This document shows positions 5,666 to 8,023 of a DNA stretch of 8,023 nt, in pieces (positions within the stretch are counted from its first letter, which is position 1; every line of letters starts with the position of its first letter). A program made the position numbers and the translations under genes. Origin of the DNA: an uncultured Christensenellaceae bacterium (lineage in GTDB: Bacteria > Bacillota > Clostridia > Christensenellales > Pumilibacteraceae); the NCBI GenBank assembly GCA_910587445.1, contig CAJULE010000042.1, forward strand, positions 1 to 8,023, given 5' to 3'. The notes beneath the pieces are model-generated. The model saw only the letters and a list, made by a program, of their open reading frames with translations, was not told the origin of the DNA and did no database searches.

Positions 5666-6017
5666 ACACATAAATAAGCTCGTTCAAGATTTCCTCGTCA
5701 ATTCGGTTTTTGATTTCCGCTTCGATTTGCAAATCTTTCATAAACTCGCCCGTCTTTTTGAATTGTGGCGACGCGGACAGTTTTGCGTACATCGTTTCGT
5801 ACATACTGTCTGCTTGCTTATCAATACTGTGCAAGTATTCGGGAAGATTGGCGATAGTCCAATCAATATCCTTTTCTTTAAGGTATTGCAATTTCAGCGT
5901 TCCCCACTTACCGTACACCTGCGGTTTCTGCTCTACCATTGTTTGGTACAACTTGATTTCCGCAACGGTCATACCCTCGTCGCTCTGCGCCTTTCTCAAA
6001 ATCTCTGCCTTGTTCAT
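5664..6017 (-). CDS. tnpV: TnpV family transposon-encoded protein
   Basis: This is a 117-residue protein of the TnpV family, found in Tn4451-type and related Firmicutes elements. Family hallmarks seen here are GKWGTLKLQYLKE (36-48), the helical EYLHSIDKQADSMYE stretch (60-74), and the C-terminal ending IKNRIDEEILNELIYV. That ending matches the typical family ending of R-A-E-E-I-hydrophobic-x-E-L-I/V-Y. The function of TnpV is not established. It is first in a three-gene operon with the degenerate resolvase and the ribbon-helix-helix-like protein. AGGAGG at 6023-6028 fixes the start at 6015-6017. A longer frame opening at 6131 runs through the promoter and is not the real start. The N-terminal ~30 residues are less conserved. 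Confidence 0.85.
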   Translation of the reverse strand: MNKAEILRKAQSDEGMTVAEIKLYQTMVEQKPQVYGKWGTLKLQYLKEKDIDWTIANLPEYLHSIDKQADSMYETMYAKLSASPQFKKTGEFMKDLQIEAEIKNRIDEEILNELIYV

Positions 6018-6022
6018 AATAA

Positions 6023-6028
6023 CCTCCT
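6023..6028 (-). promoter_or_regulatory. Ribosome binding site deciding the tnpV start
   Basis: AGGAGG lies five bases before ATG 6015-6017. It also lies downstream of the consensus promoter at 6069-6097, which rules out the longer reading from 6131. Confidence 0.85.
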
Positions 6029-6042
6029 GCGGTTTATATTCT

Positions 6043-6060
6043 CGTCGTATTGATACGACG
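6043..6060 (-). promoter_or_regulatory. Palindrome at the transcription start of the tnpV operon
   Basis: Arms CGTCGTAT and ATACGACG (8 bp, perfect) flank two bases, starting about nine bases downstream of the -10. It could be an operator bound by an autoregulator such as the ribbon-helix-helix-like protein. It could also be a 5' mRNA hairpin (7-bp stem, 4-base loop) that stabilises the transcript. Confidence 0.6.
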
Positions 6061-6068
6061 GTATAATT

Positions 6069-6097
6069 ATTATAGTCTTGTTCGCTTCTTTTGTCAA
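6069..6097 (-). promoter_or_regulatory. Perfect-consensus promoter of the tnpV operon
   Basis: Minus strand TTGACA (6092-6097), 17-base spacer, TATAAT (6069-6074). All twelve hexamer bases match the vegetative consensus with ideal spacing. The predicted start is near 6062. So strong a promoter next to a palindrome suggests it is normally repressed. Confidence 0.9.
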
Positions 6098-6130
6098 TAG
6101 GTTTCGCGCAAGTTTCTCGGCGAATCATCA

Positions 6131-6180
6131 AAAAATTTTATCGGTTTGAGTTGCGCCCGTTGTCGAGCGCAACATACCGT
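6131..6180 (-). terminator. Terminator of the large surface protein gene
   Basis: A 7-bp GC-rich stem (6150-6156 with 6167-6173, GTTGCGC/GCGCAAC) has a 10-base loop. An outer 4-bp pairing (6142-6145 with 6176-6179) extends it. On the minus strand it is followed by AAAATTTTTT. It lies 16 bases after the stop of the gene at 6189 and just upstream of the tnpV promoter, so it insulates the tnpV operon. Confidence 0.75.
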
Positions 6181-6188
6181 TATTCTTT

Positions 6189-8023
6189 TTACGTTACAAG
6201 TGCCGCAATTCCTCTAATAAGGAAAGGACACGCAACTACAATTACTGCGATAACCACCAAGCCGATTACATAGTTGACAAGCATTTTCTTCGCTTTCTCT
6301 TTTTCCTCGTTTTTGTGGGCTATGGCAATCATAACGCCGATAACAATACTCCAAATTCCTGCCGAAGCTAAAAGCACCCACCACATATATGGCTCGTACT
6401 GCTCAAAAAGATATTCAACGTAATTTGTTACTTCCTCGTACTGATCGCCAAGTTCCTGCGTGTAGCTATGATGACAAACCGTACAAGTATATGTCCTTAT
6501 AGTCTTACCGTTAACCGAACTTGATTCCGTTATATTATAATTATGCCCGTTGGCAGAGATTTTTGTATCAAAAGTATGACCGCAACTCTCGCAAGTGCTT
6601 CTGCGTAGTCCGTCTACCGTGCAAGTAGGCGCGGTTACGACCTCGTTATTATAATTATGTCCCGTCGGGTATGTTCCGTCCGTTTCGTGATAGCCGCTAC
6701 CGCACACTTGACAAGTGAATACCGTTTTACCGAAATCCGTACAAGTCGCAGGCATATACGTTGCTTCGTAGTTATGACCGAGTGGATTTGTGTAGTTGTC
6801 GGTATAACTATCGCCGCAACGGGTACAAGTATAAACGGTATAACCACCGTTCGTACAGGTTGCTACTGTCGTGGACGCAACGTAATAATGTCCCGTTTCC
6901 TCTATGGAATAATCGGTATATTTGTTTCCGCATTGAACGCAATCATACTGCAAATAACCGCCGCTTGTACAAGTAGGCTTTTCCATCGTCTGAACATAGT
7001 AGTGGTCTATTTTATAAGGGTAAACCGCACTTTTGGTATTGGACGAAAGTTTAATAGTATGTTCGCCTTCCGTTCTAATCCACGCCCCTTTTGTGTACGG
7101 CTTGTCGTCGAGCGTTGCCGTCCAAGACGCTCTGTCCCAAGTAAAGTACACGCTGTTGTCGGTATCGGATTTTACAAACTCGCCGCTTAATTCCGCTCCG
7201 ACCGTTACCCACATTTCGCTTGTTGCGTTGCCATAATCGTCTACGGCATAAAAATAATATATACCCTCTTCCGCTGTATCTTTTACCGTATAACTCGCGC
7301 CGCTTGTTTCCCATACGGCATTGTCTTTTTTGTGGTACAGTTTTACATTGCCCGAATTGTCGCTCGCGGTAACGGTAAACTCGCCGTTCGTATTTGTTCC
7401 GAACTCGGCGTTTTCACACGATACCATCGGTACAGTATCGTCAAAATTCACATAATAATACGACGATTTATTTCCGGCTATATCCGTAGCATAAAATGTA
7501 TATCTGCCGTTGGCGTTTCCTCTGCCTACCGTTTTATATGTATCGTTCACGGGACGAAACACATTATCGTTAGGCGTTCTCATAAAGATATTCTTCACGC
7601 CGCTTGAACCATCGTTCGACATTACCGTAAACGGATCATTCGTAAGCATACCCGTCTGCGACAGACTCGCGCCCGTTATTGTCGGTGCATCGGTATCTAC
7701 CGTAAAATAACAGTACAGCGAGAAACCCCAATGCCATTGCGTATATCCTCCGCCGCTTGAATACGAGTATGTCATTATAACGCGATATAGACCGTCAGAC
7801 AATGTAGCCGTAACACTTCCTTTACCCGTAGTAACGGCGCTCGAATATTCGTCGTATATCGTCAGCGTATATTTCGATTGCGAACCCGTAAACGTTACGG
7901 TTGAAGCGTTTATAAAATCCTTATTGTTCAAAACCGCCTTACCCGATGCGCTCGAAGATAACGAAAACGACATGCTTACATTTTCGTGCGTGTTACCCAA
8001 ACTTGTCGTTGCCGTTACCACTG
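6189..8023 (-). CDS. Large surface protein: Ig-like domains, Cys-rich repeats and VirB2/TrbC pilin-like C-terminus (5' end outside the window)
   Basis: About 610 C-terminal residues are visible (numbered from the first full codon, at 8019-8021); the start and any signal peptide lie beyond 8023. Residues ~1-275 are beta-rich and resemble bacterial Ig-like domains: DTDAPTITG starts one at ~109, the block GRYTFYATDIAGNKSSYYYV ends it, and VPMVSC to EMWVTV (~197-272) forms the next. Residues ~340-528 are five tandem Cys-rich repeats. A linker leads to two hydrophobic helices (~546-568 and ~581-605) joined by the charged loop AHKNEEKEKAKKMLVNYVIG. A two-helix end with a KxxAKKxLxNYxIG loop is the pattern of VirB2/TrbC-like conjugative pilin subunits in Firmicutes elements. 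It should be exported and held in the membrane by this end. It may be an adhesin anchored by the two helices, or a very large pilin-domain protein of a transfer apparatus. The surface location is confident; the pilin relation is inference. Confidence 0.8.
   Translation of the reverse strand, partial: VVTATTSLGNTHENVSMSFSLSSSASGKAVLNNKDFINASTVTFTGSQSKYTLTIYDEYSSAVTTGKGSVTATLSDGLYRVIMTYSYSSGGGYTQWHWGFSLYCYFTVDTDAPTITGASLSQTGMLTNDPFTVMSNDGSSGVKNIFMRTPNDNVFRPVNDTYKTVGRGNANGRYTFYATDIAGNKSSYYYVNFDDTVPMVSCENAEFGTNTNGEFTVTASDNSGNVKLYHKKDNAVWETSGASYTVKDTAEEGIYYFYAVDDYGNATSEMWVTVGAELSGEFVKSDTDNSVYFTWDRASWTATLDDKPYTKGAWIRTEGEHTIKLSSNTKSAVYPYKIDHYYVQTMEKPTCTSGGYLQYDCVQCGNKYTDYSIEETGHYYVASTTVATCTNGGYTVYTCTRCGDSYTDNYTNPLGHNYEATYMPATCTDFGKTVFTCQVCGSGYHETDGTYPTGHNYNNEVVTAPTCTVDGLRRSTCESCGHTFDTKISANGHNYNITESSSVNGKTIRTYTCTVCHHSYTQELGDQYEEVTNYVEYLFEQYEPYMWWVLLASAGIWSIVIGVMIAIAHKNEEKEKAKKMLVNYVIGLVVIAVIVVACPFLIRGIAALVT
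6440..7005 (-). repeat. Five tandem ~38-residue Cys-rich repeats within the surface protein
   Basis: Each unit starts with G-H-x-Y, then has P/A-T-C-T-x-x-G, then Y/F/S-x-C-x-x-C-G and an aromatic turn. Units one to four keep all three Cys and the His (the first begins D-H-Y). The fifth lacks the first Cys and has C-x-x-C-H. The spacing is 38-39 residues. The C-x-x-C pair plus a third Cys and His could bind zinc or form disulfides. Similar repeats are common in exported proteins of gut Firmicutes, but their function is not established as far as I know. Confidence 0.85.

Larger units (their letters stand above)
2942..8023. mobile_element. Integrative element, serine-recombinase end (other end beyond the window)
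   Basis: The region starts at the junction with the collagen-like gene and is visibly more AT-rich than bases 1-2940. It carries a large serine recombinase at its terminus, TnpV- and TnpW-like small proteins, a degenerate resolvase domain and a surface protein with a pilin-like C-terminus. Large serine recombinases usually sit right at one end of their element, as here. No relaxase, coupling protein or VirB4-type ATPase is visible, so whether it is conjugative or only mobilisable cannot be decided from this window. Confidence 0.7.

Noticed and set aside
5654..5671. Upstream start codon of the degenerate resolvase at 5671
   Set aside because: It lies inside the TnpV coding end, while AAGGAG fits the later ATG at 5653.
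6018..6131. N-terminal extension of TnpV starting at 6131
   Set aside because: The extension would run through the consensus promoter and the palindrome; AGGAGG at 6023-6028 and family length support the start at 6017.
6635..6847. Small minus-strand frame and several plus-strand frames over the surface protein
   Set aside because: Shadows of the Cys-rich repeat region. They lack ribosome sites and recognisable features.
1..8023. CRISPR array, tRNA or rRNA genes
   Set aside because: No regularly spaced short DNA repeats with unique spacers, and no recognisable tRNA or rRNA sequence on either strand.

Overview
The window looks like the genome of a gut-type Firmicute (Clostridia). The reasons are strong AGGAGG ribosome sites, an Agr/LytTR-type two-component system, a lipoprotein with an InlB/Flg_new-type repeat, and transposon proteins of the TnpV and large-serine-recombinase families that are typical of clostridial integrative elements. 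All genes I accept lie on the minus strand, so transcription runs from high to low coordinates. The species cannot be told from this sequence alone.

Host part (about 1-2941). From right to left there are four pieces. First is the 3' fragment of a collagen-like (Gly-X-Y) gene (2741-2941). Second is a very good promoter followed by a LytTR response regulator (1781-2533) and a GHKL/AgrC-like membrane histidine kinase (441-1784), which overlap by ATGA. Third is a terminator (364-396). Fourth is a separately promoted lipoprotein gene that runs off the left edge (2-247). The lipoprotein promoter has an 8-bp direct repeat with a 21-bp period just upstream of its -35. That is the geometry of LytTR-regulator sites, so the two-component system may control the lipoprotein.

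Element part (about 2942 to beyond 8023, visibly more AT-rich). A 544-residue large serine recombinase ends 10 bases before the collagen-like coding sequence. The window therefore seems to contain one end of an integrative element inserted in a collagen-like gene, with the other half of that gene expected beyond the far end. Further in are a small TnpW-like gene and a tightly packed three-gene operon: TnpV, a stand-alone and apparently catalytically degenerate resolvase domain, and a ribbon-helix-helix-like protein. A consensus promoter with a palindrome at the start site drives this operon.

The last gene (6189 to the right edge) encodes the C-terminal 610 residues of a large surface protein. 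It has Ig-like domains, five tandem Cys-rich repeats, and a two-helix C-terminus that resembles VirB2/TrbC-type conjugative pilins. The recombinase is expected to integrate and excise the element, and the small proteins are candidates for control. The surface protein is either cargo or part of a conjugation or adhesion apparatus. The most unusual points are the pilin-like surface protein, the degenerate resolvase domain, the insertion in collagen repeats, and several well-formed palindromes placed on promoters.
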